This document shows positions 1 through 10,944 of a stretch of 64,000 nt of DNA, one piece after another. The position numbers and the translations under genes were made by a program. This stretch comes from Isoetes taiwanensis. Taxonomy: Eukaryota; Streptophyta; Lycopodiopsida; Isoetales; Isoetaceae. A model generated the notes under the pieces. The model saw only the letters and a list, made by a program, of their open reading frames with translations, searched no databases and was not told the origin of the DNA. Where the stretch lies: contig JAJEKV010000082.1 of the NCBI GenBank assembly GCA_021234155.1, positions 2,725,377 through 2,789,376 on the forward strand, written 5' to 3'. The first letter of the stretch is position 1. Each line of letters begins with the position of its first letter.

Positions 1-480
1 GAGAGCAGTTGTTCAAGGACAAAGACAATCTGGAGCTTTAAGCTCAAGAGGAGGGTCTGGAAAGAAGAGTCAAAATCATTGAGGAAAATGAAGCTAGAAC
101 CTTAACAATTAAGAGTAGGTGCAAATATTCTGCCTTCTTCTTTAGACCTGCTAAAAGCAGGCTACTGAACAATGGGATTGTTAAGGTTACTACATCCACT
201 GGGAAAACCTTGGACAAGCAGGAAGATATGGAAGTTTACTTTAGAGATGCTTATGCAGAACTCTTTGCTGAAAAGCAAGTTGATAGTAAAAAGATGGAGG
301 ACTTTTTTGATGCAATTCCTAAGAAGCAAATTAAGATTAATGAGAAGGATGTTATGGAAGTACCTCAGGAGAAGGAGATACATGTTTTGAAAGGATGTTA
401 TGGAAGTACCTCAGGAGAAGGATGCCCCATGTTTTGGACGGCATGGAGATTGAATTTCGGTGACCTTCAAACTGGATTGC
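1..480 (+). pseudogene. LINE ORF2 fragment (endonuclease-RT linker)
   Basis: One frame reads almost openly from the window edge to about position 480, with one TAA near position 39. The translation contains EENEARTLTIKSRCKYS, then FFFRPAKSRLL and DMEVYFRDAYAELFAEK. This is the layout of the linker between endonuclease and reverse transcriptase in plant L1-type ORF2 proteins. The LINE at 44.7 kb has the same order (IEDFEAKGAAIRSKVKF, FFFRIAKNRLL, DIADFFYSKYCNIFA), so the match is internal as well as by family knowledge. No RT motifs follow: the similarity fades after about 440, so the copy is truncated. Its start lies outside the window. Confidence 0.7.
345..422 (+). repeat. Short tandem duplication inside the LINE fragment
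   Basis: A 32-bp stretch beginning AAGGATGTTATGGAAG occurs at 345-376 and again at 391-422, 46 bp apart. The second copy breaks the alignment with LINE ORF2, so it is a later local duplication. A second short direct repeat (GCAGGGCC-GATCTTAGATAAAATC, one base variable) lies at about 575-599 and 616-640. Confidence 0.7.
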
Positions 481-640
481 TGGAGCTTGAACCAAAGCGC
501 AAGAAAGCCAGGAGCTAAAACATATGCTAGGTTCTCACGGTCCAGTGTTTTCTGTAGATAAACCTAAAACTGAAGCAGGGCCAGATCTTAGATAAAATCC
601 ATGAATCGTGAGAAAGCAGGGCCGGATCTTAGATAAAATC

Positions 641-899
641 GTCATAGAAACGAGCTGCAACTCAGGTGCCAAAATAATGAAAAAAACAGGGGAGAACTTA
701 GCGGTGCCGCTCCGCCAATGTCGGAGAAGTTCATGTTATAAAATAAGCCTAATATAACAGTAATTTCAACCCCCCGTTTATTACATATCTCAAATATATG
801 TAGAACTTTATTATGGAACTGTGAAGTTGAGAGCAGCCCACGTGCCATACATGCGAAAGTAAAATTGATCGGCACAAGCCAAGACGATGGTGCTCATTT
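641..899. other. No recognisable gene
   Basis: AT-rich sequence with short unsupported reading frames on both strands; nothing in it could be assigned. Confidence 0.5.
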
Positions 900-1112
900 T
901 ATGTTTATGTCTTTTCTGACTATGATTAACCCGGGTTCAACAGTGTTGTTTCCTATCTCATCCCGGTAGTAGGGTTCTACTGTACAGTTACATTGTTTGT
1001 TTTTGGTGTTGGGGTTTTTGGCTTTTTTGCCTGTTCTCTGCATGTACCGTCTCATAGGCCTCTGGCCTCCGTGGACGTTAAAATAAACTTCCTTCCTTCC
1101 TTCCTTCCTCCG
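900..1112 (+). mobile_element. 3' end of a non-LTR element with (TTCC)n tail
   Basis: The last part reads GGCC-TCT-GGCC, a small stem-loop, then TCCGTGGACGTTAAAAT and a TTCC microsatellite of five units (about 1088-1109). The same stem-loop plus tail ends the LINE at 55.6 kb and the SINE at 60.5 kb with different stem bases and different microsatellites. No coding sequence is visible upstream, so this is either a heavily 5'-truncated LINE or a SINE. The 5' boundary is not defined. A B-box-like GGGTTCAAC near 924 hints at a SINE, but no A box was found. Confidence 0.6.
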
Positions 1113-1640
1113 GATTGGATCATGACTATTCGATATCTCTATACAACAAGATATTTTTTACTTTTTTTTTGGTACTTCAAAGTAATTTTTTGGGTTGCCC
1201 GGGGGGGGCAAGCCCTTGTCCATGTGGGTTTGTGGCATATTGCAAGTATATGCTAGTATATACCAGGAATATGCCAATGACTGCTCCAAACTTGCTATAA
1301 GGTGTAAATTGGCGGTGGCCACTTTTGTTGGGCAGCCACTTTGGAAACCGACTAATCTGTGCTTGGCGACGGAAGGAGAGAAAATGAAGGTTTAGTTTGA
1401 ACAGGGGAACATATGTTTGAAGGCATTGCCATGTAACGTTTCCTTTTGTCGCTTCCTTATGCTCTTCACATAAAGAAATGCATCATTTACAGGTTTTCAA
1501 TTCGCTTCCTTATGCTCCATGTAAAGAAACGGTTTCCAACTAATCCCCAGGCACTATTACTAGTAATAGTATAATACTTTGACCATGCATGTCTCTTAAT
1601 TCAAATCTGGATTGACTGCTTCCTATGGATCTGATTTGGA
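1113..1640. other. Unassigned intergenic sequence
   Basis: Contains a local near-duplication of the phrase TTCGCTTCCTTATGCTC / TCGCTTCCTTATGCTC around 1449 and 1501 and an ACTAGT at 1559. No gene or complete element is visible. Confidence 0.4.
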
Positions 1641-1815
1641 AGTGGTAGTACCCTGAGGGGTTGCAGTAGCATCAACAATTCATGGAGCAACAACGGCAGT
1701 GGCAACACCCAGAGAGGTTGCAGTAGCATCAGCAACTGGCAAAGCAGCAACGGCAATTGACGTGCCCCAAGGAGTAGCAATAGCATCAAAAAATGTTGGA
1801 GTACTAGCAATAAAC
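1640..1815 (+). repeat. Degenerate GCAGTAGCATCA minisatellite
   Basis: Repeated phrases such as GGTTGCAGTAGCATCA and GCAACAACGGCAGTGGC occur in imperfect tandem order with a period near 42 bp. The composition leaves open frames on both strands (Ala/Thr/Val-rich on plus, Leu-rich on minus), which are probably a by-product of the repeat rather than genes. Confidence 0.5.
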
Positions 1816-1939
1816 CGATGGGTTGTAGTGCCTCTATGCACAATATCTGCAACTCCAAAGTGGGGAGGATGGAAAACCCGCACATCGCCTCAAGCCAACA
1901 CAACACCACCTCCAGTGCTTCTTATATTCTTTGTGTGAG

Positions 1940-2430
1940 CTAGCTCTCATCGATAAGAATCCTGTTATAGCGGGTGAGGTCGTGGTCCACATACAGCGAG
2001 GTGCGCTTCAACTTCACACCCTAATCAAGTATAGCATTCTCATTAGTGCATCTGCCACCATCCAGTTGAAGAAATTATCACATGGCATGGTGTACAATTA
2101 ACAACCATCAAGACCTTCAGTTGCGGTCTCCAACGGATAGTCCAGAACAGCAAATACTTGATGGTTACTTTGGCGATGAGAATGGAGGAAAACCAGATCG
2201 AGAGACATGTATCGCTCCTCTTATAATGGGTGAGGTTGGGCATGATTTGATATTATATGACATTACTTTGTAGCCTATGAACTTCAATGTGTGTAGATAT
2301 CTGATACCTTATGGCATAGGCTGACGATAGCGAAAGCATTAAGTCAATTATTATATTATACTATACTAATGTGTCCTTAATACAATGGCCAATATTATGA
2401 ATTGATGAATATTTGAATCATATGAAATAA
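1940..2430. other. Unassigned intergenic sequence
   Basis: No recognisable gene. Small frames occur on both strands but carry no known motif. Confidence 0.4.
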
Positions 2431-2439
2431 ATCAAGCAT

Positions 2440-3010
2440 AGAGTCATGATTACAAGTCAACAACAGAGCTCAAGGTAGAGTCAAACTTAGAGTGAGAAGC
2501 ATCAATAATTAGAGCCATACATAAATTTAAAAGTAGCATCAAACTAAAGTAAGTTGACATGCCAATATGAATAATAGAGTTTATACTATATGATTCATTG
2601 GTAGCATCATACATTGAGTTCGATGTATAGTCAATATTAGCATCAATATAGAGTCAATAATAGAGTCAAATTTAGGATCAATGATAACATCAGACATAGA
2701 ATCATTATTAGCGTTGAGCATAGAGGCAAAATTAGAGTCATATATAGAGTCAGATATAGAAGCAAACTAAGAGTTATCATTAGCATCAGCATTAGTGTCA
2801 CATATAACTTCAGACATAACATCGACATTAGAGTCAGATGATATATATGCTTGCAATTGATGCTAAAGATGAAGCTAATTCTGACTCATAGTACATCATT
2901 GTAGCATCAAACATAGTGTCACCTATAGAGTTAGTTTGGTTAAAATGAACTAATGTCATCTATAAAGTCAGCCATAGCGACAGAATTAGCAGCAGAAAAA
3001 AACTAACCTA
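2440..3010 (-). repeat. Degenerate TAGAGTCA/AGCATCA repeat, Ser/Asp-rich on minus strand
   Basis: About 570 bp made of loosely repeated phrases (ATAGAGTCA, TTAGCATCA, GACATAGA) spaced by roughly 12-18 bp. One minus-strand frame reads as Asp/Ser/Asn/Ala-rich protein (for example FASISDSIYDSNFASML) with few stops. This may be a decayed minisatellite or a decayed repetitive coding region; the sequence alone does not decide. Confidence 0.45.
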
Positions 3011-3780
3011 TATTTGTTGCTATTAACTACAGAAGACCATTTTTACTTCAAAAATCACCAAAAATAGCCCTCTGACTCTATGGCTGATGCTACTAGCCCC
3101 TTCCTCTTGTAGTATGCAGCGCCTCAAAGAGAAGCGCCCAAAAAACCTGTGCAAACAGCTAATGTACCTGAAAAGAAATGACTGCAAGAAGCCGCCTAGA
3201 AGTGCCGATCGGTAAGGGACCGTCGACGACCCTGCATCTGCCTATAGAAGGATCTATACAAGCGCCTAAAGAAATGATATGTGGAATTGTGGATGGGCGG
3301 CCACGCGAAGGCGCTGCTACAGAGCGGCTAGGGCAGGCGGCCGCCTGTGCTCTAGGTCGCCCCAGTACAACGGATTCATGCTCCTTGGTTCAACGTTGGA
3401 TGCTAGCAGGGCTGAAGAGGTTTATTTCTTCCATCAGCAGCATTTCATATCTGTCTACGGTGCCGGTTTATTTTTCTTCAGGCGGCCCTAATGTGATGCA
3501 CCAGGTATTCTTTCTTTGGCAGTATGCTCTATGTCTCATTGACACGCTGAAAAGGTATGGCCCAATTGGGATGCTGGCCTATAAGGTGTAGAAGGGACCG
3601 CTTCTTTAGCAGCCACTAACGTGGCTCCTTTCTATAGATGCATACACTTAAGGCAAAGAAAGAGGATGTATCAAATTTATGAAGTCCTTTAGATTGATAA
3701 CTTGAGGCGGGGAATACCATAAGCTGTAAATAGAAAAATAAGCCCTTCGTGTCTATGCTGCTCCCTTTTTCCTTGCTAGC
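3011..3780. other. Unassigned, includes an open 137-codon frame
   Basis: A plus-strand frame at 3178-3591 is open for 137 codons but has no motif I recognise and no clear splice context. It is more likely chance than a gene. Confidence 0.3.
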
Positions 3781-4430
3781 GGGAAGAATTAGTTCATTGG
3801 TAAAGTAGATTAAGAGACAAGGCAGTGAAGTTTTGTGTTGAAGGCGTTCTTGGGCTTAGAGTACATAATCCCCACAATGCAGCATTCTAGTTACTAGGGT
3901 CTGATATTCCAAGAGGAAGCTGGTTTATCTTTTTTGCAGGAGGGGCAGCGAATTCAGTGGGGCTGATTGGTCTATATGCCACAACGTGACATTATGCACA
4001 GCTAGGAATTTTTAAATGTTCTAACTTGAACTTTTTTACCAAGGTACTGATATGCCCATCGGTGCTCAAGTACTGATAAGCTTGAGCATTTTAGATACTT
4101 AAGTGCTGATGCTTAAAACTCAAGTACTAATATGCTTGAGTGGCTGCTGTATCAGACAACATGCCTTCTGATGTCATTAAGGACTACGCTGCAAACTTCA
4201 AAACAAGATTCGTGCTCTTGTTTACTTTTCCTACTTCATCAAGGGTTGTTCAGGAGTATTTTGGTGTGTAAATTTCCTATCTGCATTAGGAGTTTAAATA
4301 AGCATGGCTGGGGGAGATGAAGAAGTTGAGGTGTGAGCTCCTATAGTAATCTCCTTCTGTGCTGTTGCATGTACTCTTATTTCAGAAAATAAGAAATGGT
4401 GCCTCCGTTTCTTCAAAAAAAAAAAAAAAA
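3780..4430 (+). mobile_element. Possible retroposon 3' end with poly(A)
   Basis: The segment ends with CCGTTTCTTC followed by 15 A at about 4416-4430. The T(C/T)CTTCAAAA junction resembles those at 17638, 9584 (minus) and 22567, so a shared L1-like 3' end is plausible. Inside, the phrase AAGTACTGATA(A/T)GCTTGAG is repeated three times around 4065-4140. No coding domain was recognised. Confidence 0.35.
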
Positions 4431-4454
4431 TGATATGTGGAGCAGCAATAACAA

Positions 4455-4870
4455 ATTTGGAATTTCAAATTTTGAATTTCAAATTTGGGCGGGCGGAGGG
4501 GTTTCAAATTTGGGCGGGCAGACGAGTTTCAAATTTGCGCGGGCATTTTCAAATTTACGCCCACCTTCTACGAGCTTCGCCATAGCCACCCGCTAGTGCC
4601 GCCTACATCCCTTTTACTTCCCACCTTTTCGCATTTGATCGCCGGCCATTTGCCAAGCGCTGCGTATTGGCCTATTGACCTAAGCGCCGATTGCCTGCTA
4701 CTAGATGGCCTAGCGCCGCCTACATCCCTTTTGCTTCCCGCCACGGGCAGAATCGCCAAAACGCCCGGACTACCGAAAGAAGCGGTTTGCCCTCTTGCTA
4801 GATGGCCTATTGGACCTAAGCGTCCAAGCATTAAATGGCCCAATTACTTAGTGCAGTACGCCAAATACTA
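4455..4870 (+). repeat. GGGCGGGC and GCCTACATCCC tandem repeats
   Basis: The phrase TTTCAAATTTGGGCGGGC is repeated in degenerate form four times between 4460 and 4560. The phrase GCCGCCTACATCCCTTTT is then repeated at about 4599 and 4716. The AATTTGGGCGGGC core recurs at 32.3-32.9 kb, 33.4-33.5 kb and 34.1-34.5 kb. Confidence 0.55.
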
Positions 4871-5011
4871 ACGCTTTTAGCGCCTTTGTTTTCATCACTC
4901 TAGACACTAAAGATACCAGGAATCATGAAGGCAAGTCTCCAAGGCAAAGGTAGATCTTTTTTTACTTGATTTTTGAATTTTCCTAGTCAAATAGCACCAG
5001 TTTCTTGAATA

Positions 5012-7326
5012 TATGTTCGTCTGATGCATATTGAGGATGCAAATGGCATGCATCCTTAGCATGGTCTACTTTACCAAATGCATGTTGAGGATGCCATGTT
5101 GCCATTTGTATTCACAAGACGACGCCATGGCGCTCAAAAATAAAAAAAAAAAGAAAAAAAAAAGAAAAAAAATGGGCGCTGCGGGCGCAAATGGCGCCAT
5201 GGTGCCATTTGCACCCTCAAGGTGCCATAAGGATGCATGAGGATGCAAATGGCGCCATGGCGCCAATTACACCGCAACGCCCATTTTTTATTTTTTTTAT
5301 TTTTATTTTTTTTTTAATTAATTATCACGGGACATGTAATTTTTTGACATTGACTATGTTTGCAAAAACGCTATATGGATTGGCATGACCAAGTTTTTGA
5401 CATTGACCAAGTTTGCAGAAACACTATGTGGATTGGCAGGGAATCCAAGTGAATAATTGGGCCATGGTAATTTTTCCATATGAAGTACTTGAGTATGGCA
5501 TTAGGAAAGATATTATATGGTGTAAGCATCCCATATGGCTTTGTTTATGGAAAGAGTCACGTAAATGCTTTGATTTGATAAATGTCTAGTAAGGTAGATA
5601 TTAACATAGAAAATGTATAAAAGTAAAAGTTCTAAAGCACATGCACTTTTTCAATGCATGGGCCTCTTTAACGGATTGCATGTGCCTTTAATGGATGGTT
5701 TTTTATTGAATAGATGGGAAATATCCAAGGACCCTAATAGTATGAAATCGAATAAAAATATCTGACTCAGAAATGGAAGCGTGACCTGGCTGGACATGGA
5801 GGCTGGGCAAAATATCAAGTGGAAGGGCCGACCGGGTAAGGACTGAACTTAGCCCATACCCTAATGTCGCTGTGTATATATAAGGATATTTTTGGCTCCT
5901 GGATTAAAACGTTTTTGGCTATGGCAAGAAGCTTGAGCCTCAGTATTTGGTATAGCAATCGAATGGGCCTAATCTGCATAAAACTCAGATATACATGCTG
6001 ATGGCGACAATTAATATGGAGAATGCTGAGCAAAGCAAGCAACAAATTATGGCAATGAGCAAAAGAGAAGCCACTATCGTAGCTGATCAACAATCCATTA
6101 ATCCTGCTCAAACTACTCAGGTTTGAGATCAGATTAAGTATTATAATTACAGGAAGATGATTGATCTATTTATAGAAAAGCTAGATCTGAGATAATAATG
6201 GTTTACCTATCCTGGAGTCACAGATCTAAAGATGTCTTAAATTGATGCAGATCTACTTATTATTGTGTAGGCTTAGACTTATAGTAGATCTAGCATGATA
6301 AAATTATTGCCAAATCTGCCATGATTATACAATTATTGCAGATCTACTTATGGTATATCCACTTATTGCAGTATAGATATGATTAGTGGTTTACTTATAT
6401 TTCTTGGATCCAAGGAGCTAGCAAATGGAGCAGCATAAGAGATGTTGTAATCTTAGCATTCTAGACCTTAGGAGCATGGGCTAGGATTGTTAATTCTTTG
6501 TATTCATGCCTTTATAACCTTTTTGTGGTTTACAAGCGGGGGTGAAGGGCTATAAACCGAGAAATTCTTATGACACCGCTACCATGTTCATAAGCAACCG
6601 TATTAACGCTTGTTTTTTGTTCGTTGTGGTGCGAGTAACAGGAATTTCGCTCCCCTCGCAATGTTTACTTCCAATTGGTGTATTTAAGCAAAATTTCGGA
6701 TGATACTTTTTCAAAAACAAATATGTATTGCGACCGTATTCTACACGCGTGGGACGGTTTGGAATTTTAGCTTTTATTGCAGTATTATTCATGTAAAAAT
6801 TAAAAGTAGTACTGTCATACAAATATAGCCAGTAATAGACAGTAATGAGTTATTGAAGTTGGATATATAAAATGTAAAACCACAAGGTTGACAATATGAA
6901 TTATTTTATGGAATATATTCTGTTTATGAAACGTGTTTGTGACCAGATCTTTGCTCATAGACATAGGGCACCTGTATGCGTATGAGGTTGCAAATTGTAA
7001 CATGAGAGGTCTTTAGATCTTTAATGTTAAACGTCTAGGATGGTCCCCATAAAGGTCCAGAGTAGATGTAAAAGGTTTTTTTTTTTTTGTTTTTTTTTTG
7101 GGCGCTGCGGGTGCAAAGTCCTCAATGCCATTTCTAAGCATGCTGATGTGCAATGGTGCCATGGCGCCATTTGCATCCTCAGCATGCATTTAATATAGCA
7201 GACCAAATGCATGCTAGTGAATGCAATTGGCGCCATGGTGCCATTTGCATCCTCAACATGCATTTGGTAAAGCAGACTATGCTAAGGATGCACGGCATTT
7301 GCATCCTCAATATGCATCAAACATAA
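5012..7326. mobile_element. Element with 74-bp terminal inverted arms, non-autonomous
   Basis: Positions 5021-5094 and the reverse complement of 7247-7320 align over all 74 bases with five mismatches by hand count. Both start with TGATGCATATTGAGGATGC and end with CATGTTGAGGATGC. Outside the arms, TATGTT (left) and AACATA (right) extend the inverted match a few bases. The interior has no transposase and no recognisable gene, so this would be a non-autonomous DNA transposon or a large fold-back. The family is unknown and no convincing target duplication was found. Confidence 0.6.
5160..5300. repeat. Fold-back repeat built on ATGGCGCCAT
   Basis: Two arms face each other: AAAATGGGCGCTGCGGGCGC near 5168 and, in reverse, GCGTTGCGGTGTAATTGGCG near 5260-5285, with CCATGG/ATGGCGCCAT palindromes between. 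Related units (TGGGCGCTGCGGGTGCAAA, ATGGCGCCATTTGCATCCTC) recur at 7095-7260 and 7345-7400 at the other end of the same element. Confidence 0.55.
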
Positions 7327-7424
7327 TTTTTTTTTTTTTTTTTTTGGGAAACTTTTTTGGGTGCTGCAGGTGCAAATGGCACCATGGATCTTCAAGGTGC
7401 CATTTTTTATTTTAGTTTCAAAGC

Positions 7425-7691
7425 ATGTTGAGGATGCATGTTCAGGTATGCCAGGAGATTTGGCATGGAGAAAACTTCGTCCAGCTTGGTACCACTGAAG
7501 ATTTCAGCTACGTCGAGATTCAAAATGCAGCTTACAACTTTGACAAAGAGGCATTTAGTGGGGCAGGATTTGACCTTCTTATGAATGTTTCCAAAGAAAA
7601 GCATGATCCTACTGATGGCGGTGATTCAGTTCAGCAACAAATTTCTAAAAAAAAAAATTTAACAAGCCAACATTCATGTGCTGATTCATAA
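7425..7691 (+). pseudogene. Unrecognised exon-like ORF
   Basis: An 88-codon open frame contains EIWHGENFVQLGTTEDFSYV and FDKEAFSGAGFDLLMNVSKE. The residue mix looks protein-like, unlike the low-complexity frames around it. I cannot place it in a family. It lies just outside the inverted-arm element, has no clear start, and ends at TAA after a Lys/Asn-rich tail near an A-run. It could be a fragment of a host gene. Confidence 0.25.
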
Positions 7692-8465
7692 ACAAATTTT
7701 CTTCATGTGTTTAAGTTTGTCAATTTGAGAAGTTAATGATGTCCCTCTTTGTGTAAAATAAGTAAATCCTACTAACTTAAGTTGCAGTTTTTTTTTTTCC
7801 TGCTTTTTTTTTTCCTCTGATATTAATGGCGCCAAATTTGGCCAAAATATGTATGAAAAAATGCTAAATGGCGTCACATTATCGTATAAAATGCCTTAAA
7901 AATGTCTTAAAAACAATTTCATCCCTAGTTGGATTCAAGAAATTTCCCATTTTAATGAAATTGTGCTTAAGACAATATGAAGTGCATAAGGCAGTCCAGA
8001 AATTAACAGTAGCAAAGTAGAACAATCGAAAGGCATTCTGGAGGAATGGAAATGTGCAAATTGCAGAATAGCAAATAGAGACCATCAGGATTATATGGCA
8101 TAGAACATAAGCCAGTTGAGTGCGAAAAAGGTGTACGCAATGGATGATGTTCTAGCATCAATAGACTTGGTCTTCTTTCTAGAAATATATAGGAGCACGA
8201 GGAATATGGATTGCATTCAGTCTGGAACAGGAAGGGCTGGAGGCAAAGAGGGTGTGATGGGATTGCCTGCTATATTAGAGGGAAACTAAAGAATTTGGTT
8301 AATGGGCATAAAATTGATACTGGGTAGCAGAAATCACCGTCCGGACGTCGCTTAAAGTGCTTAAACGCAGCGATTTTTCAGCACAAAAAAAGCATTTAAC
8401 GTGCGGTGCTTATTTAGACAAGCACCTGATGAAATATTTTTTGGTTGATTCACAATAATTCTTCA
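7692..8465. other. Unassigned AT-rich sequence
   Basis: No gene recognised. Includes short T-runs near 7789 and 7806 and a locally repetitive GCTTAAAGTGCTTAAACGC near 8351. Confidence 0.4.
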
Positions 8466-8469
8466 CGAA

Positions 8470-8895
8470 AGTGACTCAAATTTGATCTCCTAATACATTT
8501 TTGCATCTCCAATCTAATGGAAGAGACGACATTAGATTTTATGAAGCCGTTTGTGAGATATAAGCTTTTCCCTTATAGATACCAGAAATCGTTTTTTAGC
8601 TTTTTTCACTATCAATCCTCTATGGAATGATCTGAAACTTGACCTCCAAAGACGTTTTTGCATCACGAATCCAATGGAATAGATGGCATCAAATTCTGTA
8701 TTGTAGTTTGTAAGATATTAGGCTTTTACGGTAAAATATCAGAAATCGTTTTTTGGCCTCTTGCGGTGAAAATACTCATGGATTTAACTGAAACTTGGTG
8801 TCCTAGGACGTTTTTGTACTATGAATCCATAGGAACTGACGGCAATCCATTTCGTCAAGTAGTTTATGAGATATTGGCTTCTACTCTATGGCAAC
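8470..8895 (+). repeat. Tandem repeat, about 155-bp unit, ~2.7 copies
   Basis: The landmark CAGAAATCGTTTTTT occurs about 157 bp apart (near 8583 and 8740). Each copy also holds the phrases CGTTTTTGCATCACGAATCC and GTTTGTGAGATATTGGCTTTT in variant form. A third, partial copy runs from about 8785 to 8895. Copies are diverged by tens of percent, so the array is old. Confidence 0.65.
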
Positions 8896-9568
8896 CTTGA
8901 TCGAAGTTTTCATGATTGTGCTCAAAATATGCACAGGTAGAAGCTACAATTTCATAAGGATTCTTAGTTTTGGATGCCGATTCCAATGAGCCTTAGCTTG
9001 CTGTATTTGGTGAAGTAGATCAAATGCCACAAATGGAGTGTCGCTGCTGTTACGAACCATCGGGCTCATATCAAGAAGCAAACATCTTAATGGATCAGGT
9101 AAAGAGACAGTATCACGTGGATACAAGATGGATGGCATGATAAACAATGTGATTTTGCTCTCTCGGAAGAGGACGTCCAATGGGGGCTTAACAAGTTGGC
9201 AAAAGAGAAGGCAGTAGATCCCACAGTCTTAGTAGCAGAGCTTTTGAAGTGGTAGGAACAAGGTGACCTAACAAATGCACTAATGACCTCTAGTGCAGAT
9301 TCCTTTTTCAAAAAATGAAATTCTCTCTTGTTTTGGAGTTTTGGGTTTTAAAGTTGTTCAAAACAATATGTTGCAATTTATAATAAGCTTTTTAGGGAGA
9401 CAAACCATAAAATACAAGATGCATCCAAAGAAAAGTTACACAATTCAGCAGGATATACAATAAAGAGGATTAAGTATATTTTTCAATCTAGAAAAATATC
9501 ACTTTCAGAAAAGTCAAACGTCAAGAGGAACGTCTTCAAGATTCAAGAGAAGCATATTTGGGGATAAG
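8896..9568. other. Unassigned intergenic sequence
   Basis: Small minus-strand frames (9180-8944 and 9311-9087) have no motif I can name. Confidence 0.35.
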
Positions 9569-10045
9569 TTTTTTTTTTTTTTTTGAAGGACGACAAGCTT
9601 TATTCACCAATTAAAAACTAGAGCAACATAAAATGCAAAGACAGGATTATAACCCTAGTGGATAAACTGATCCAACTGAGCACAAATACCTGCCTATGCA
9701 AAAGAATGAATCTGAAGGTAAGTATGCCAGATCAGACTTTCTTTTCTTGATCAAGAGAAGAACAATTGTAAGCCATGACAATTTTATTTTGCGCCCACTG
9801 AAGAACAATCTCATCTGCCGTTAAGGATAAACAACCTCCTTCTCTTCCAGATTGACCATAAAAGCCAGCCACATGCGAGGTGAAAAGCTCGTTTCCGTAG
9901 TTTGGGCCAAACATCAGGATAGATAGCAAGCAAAATTTGCTGGCTAGATCGATGTCAACAACCAAGACCATGCCTGCTAAAGCCGCTCACACAAGAAAAA
10001 ACAATGCTCAATACTCTCAACCCTTTGCTGGCATAAAGGACAGAG

Positions 10046-10053
10046 CTCTGAAA
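10046..10053. repeat. Left 8-bp target-site duplication of the hAT-like element
   Basis: CTCTGAAA, identical to 13024-13031. On the minus strand it encodes part of the interrupted LINE zinc-finger region. Confidence 0.85.
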
Positions 10054-10572
10054 CATAGTTACCAAAAACGGCTGTATTTTACGTATAATACGGAAAATAT
10101 GGATTTTGAAAAAAAAACATATAAAATACGGACAACGGTGCCTTGCAAAAATGGAAGCCAAATATGCCATTGTTTTTTTTAACTACGCCGTATTAACCGT
10201 TTTTTAATGCCGTTTTTGGCATTATCACCTGACCAAATATGTAGCATAATGACAGGGGGTTTTTTTTGTGTTTTTGTACGCTTTTCACAAAGGTTTTCCT
10301 AAGATTTCATGGCGTATTCAAATAGATGTACTAATGCGTACATCTAGAGTGCACCATTTCTTAGTCGTTGATTTAGCTTTTTTTTTTCAATGGTCCAACA
10401 TCCAAGGGCTCACAACAAAAGCCCTCTTTTTATTTAGCGGCTGAACATGCAAGCCTTGTGGATAGCATTTCAGGGCATTCTTGCAAAAAAGTAATGTTCT
10501 TGTGATCAGACAGATTTGGAGTGGAAGGCTTAGTGCTTTAATGCAGACGATGATGCGGCCGGATGTGCCATA

Positions 10573-10944
10573 CTATTCAAAGTTTCCATGGCATTCCGGC
10601 GCCAAAGCATTTCTTTCGAAGTTTTTTCCAAGGTATGGGTGTACCCGTTTCACTTTCCGTTTCTCAGCATCTAAACCCCGGCGTTTTCTTTTTATTTTAC
10701 TCGGAACTCCTGTGGGTTCTATCAATACTGCACCATTTGGCAATGGCTTCGAGCGCTTATCATCTCTTCTATCAATGCCACCATTTTGCTTTTCTTGTTT
10801 TTCTTCATTATCCCAAGTTTGGCGACCAAGATTCTTGACCTTTTCATTTGTCTGTGTCGTCCTAGCATTATTTAGCTCCACATCTGCCACGTTTTCTGAA
10901 CTGAACAATGCATTGAACAGTTCACGTTTATTCTGTCTTGACAT
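10573..10944 (-). CDS. Hypothetical charged protein inside the hAT-like element
   Basis: A 123-codon frame from an ATG, rich in Lys, Arg, Asn, Gln and Glu (for example MSRQNKRELFNALFSSENV and SKIKRKRRGLDAEKRKVKR). The basic cluster resembles a nuclear localisation signal, but no domain is recognised. A longer plus-strand frame (10481-10966) overlaps it, so at least one is a shadow. It could be a captured host exon or chance. Function unknown. Confidence 0.2.
   Translation of the reverse strand: MSRQNKRELFNALFSSENVADVELNNARTTQTNEKVKNLGRQTWDNEEKQEKQNGGIDRRDDKRSKPLPNGAVLIEPTGVPSKIKRKRRGLDAEKRKVKRVHPYLGKNFERNALAPECHGNFE

Noticed and set aside
1520-1566. A third Helitron 3' end (GGCACTATTACTAGT)
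   Set aside because: The spacer resembles the other two ends, but no hairpin precedes it.
3178-3591. A 137-codon plus-strand gene
   Set aside because: No motif, no splice context and an overlapping second frame; probably chance.
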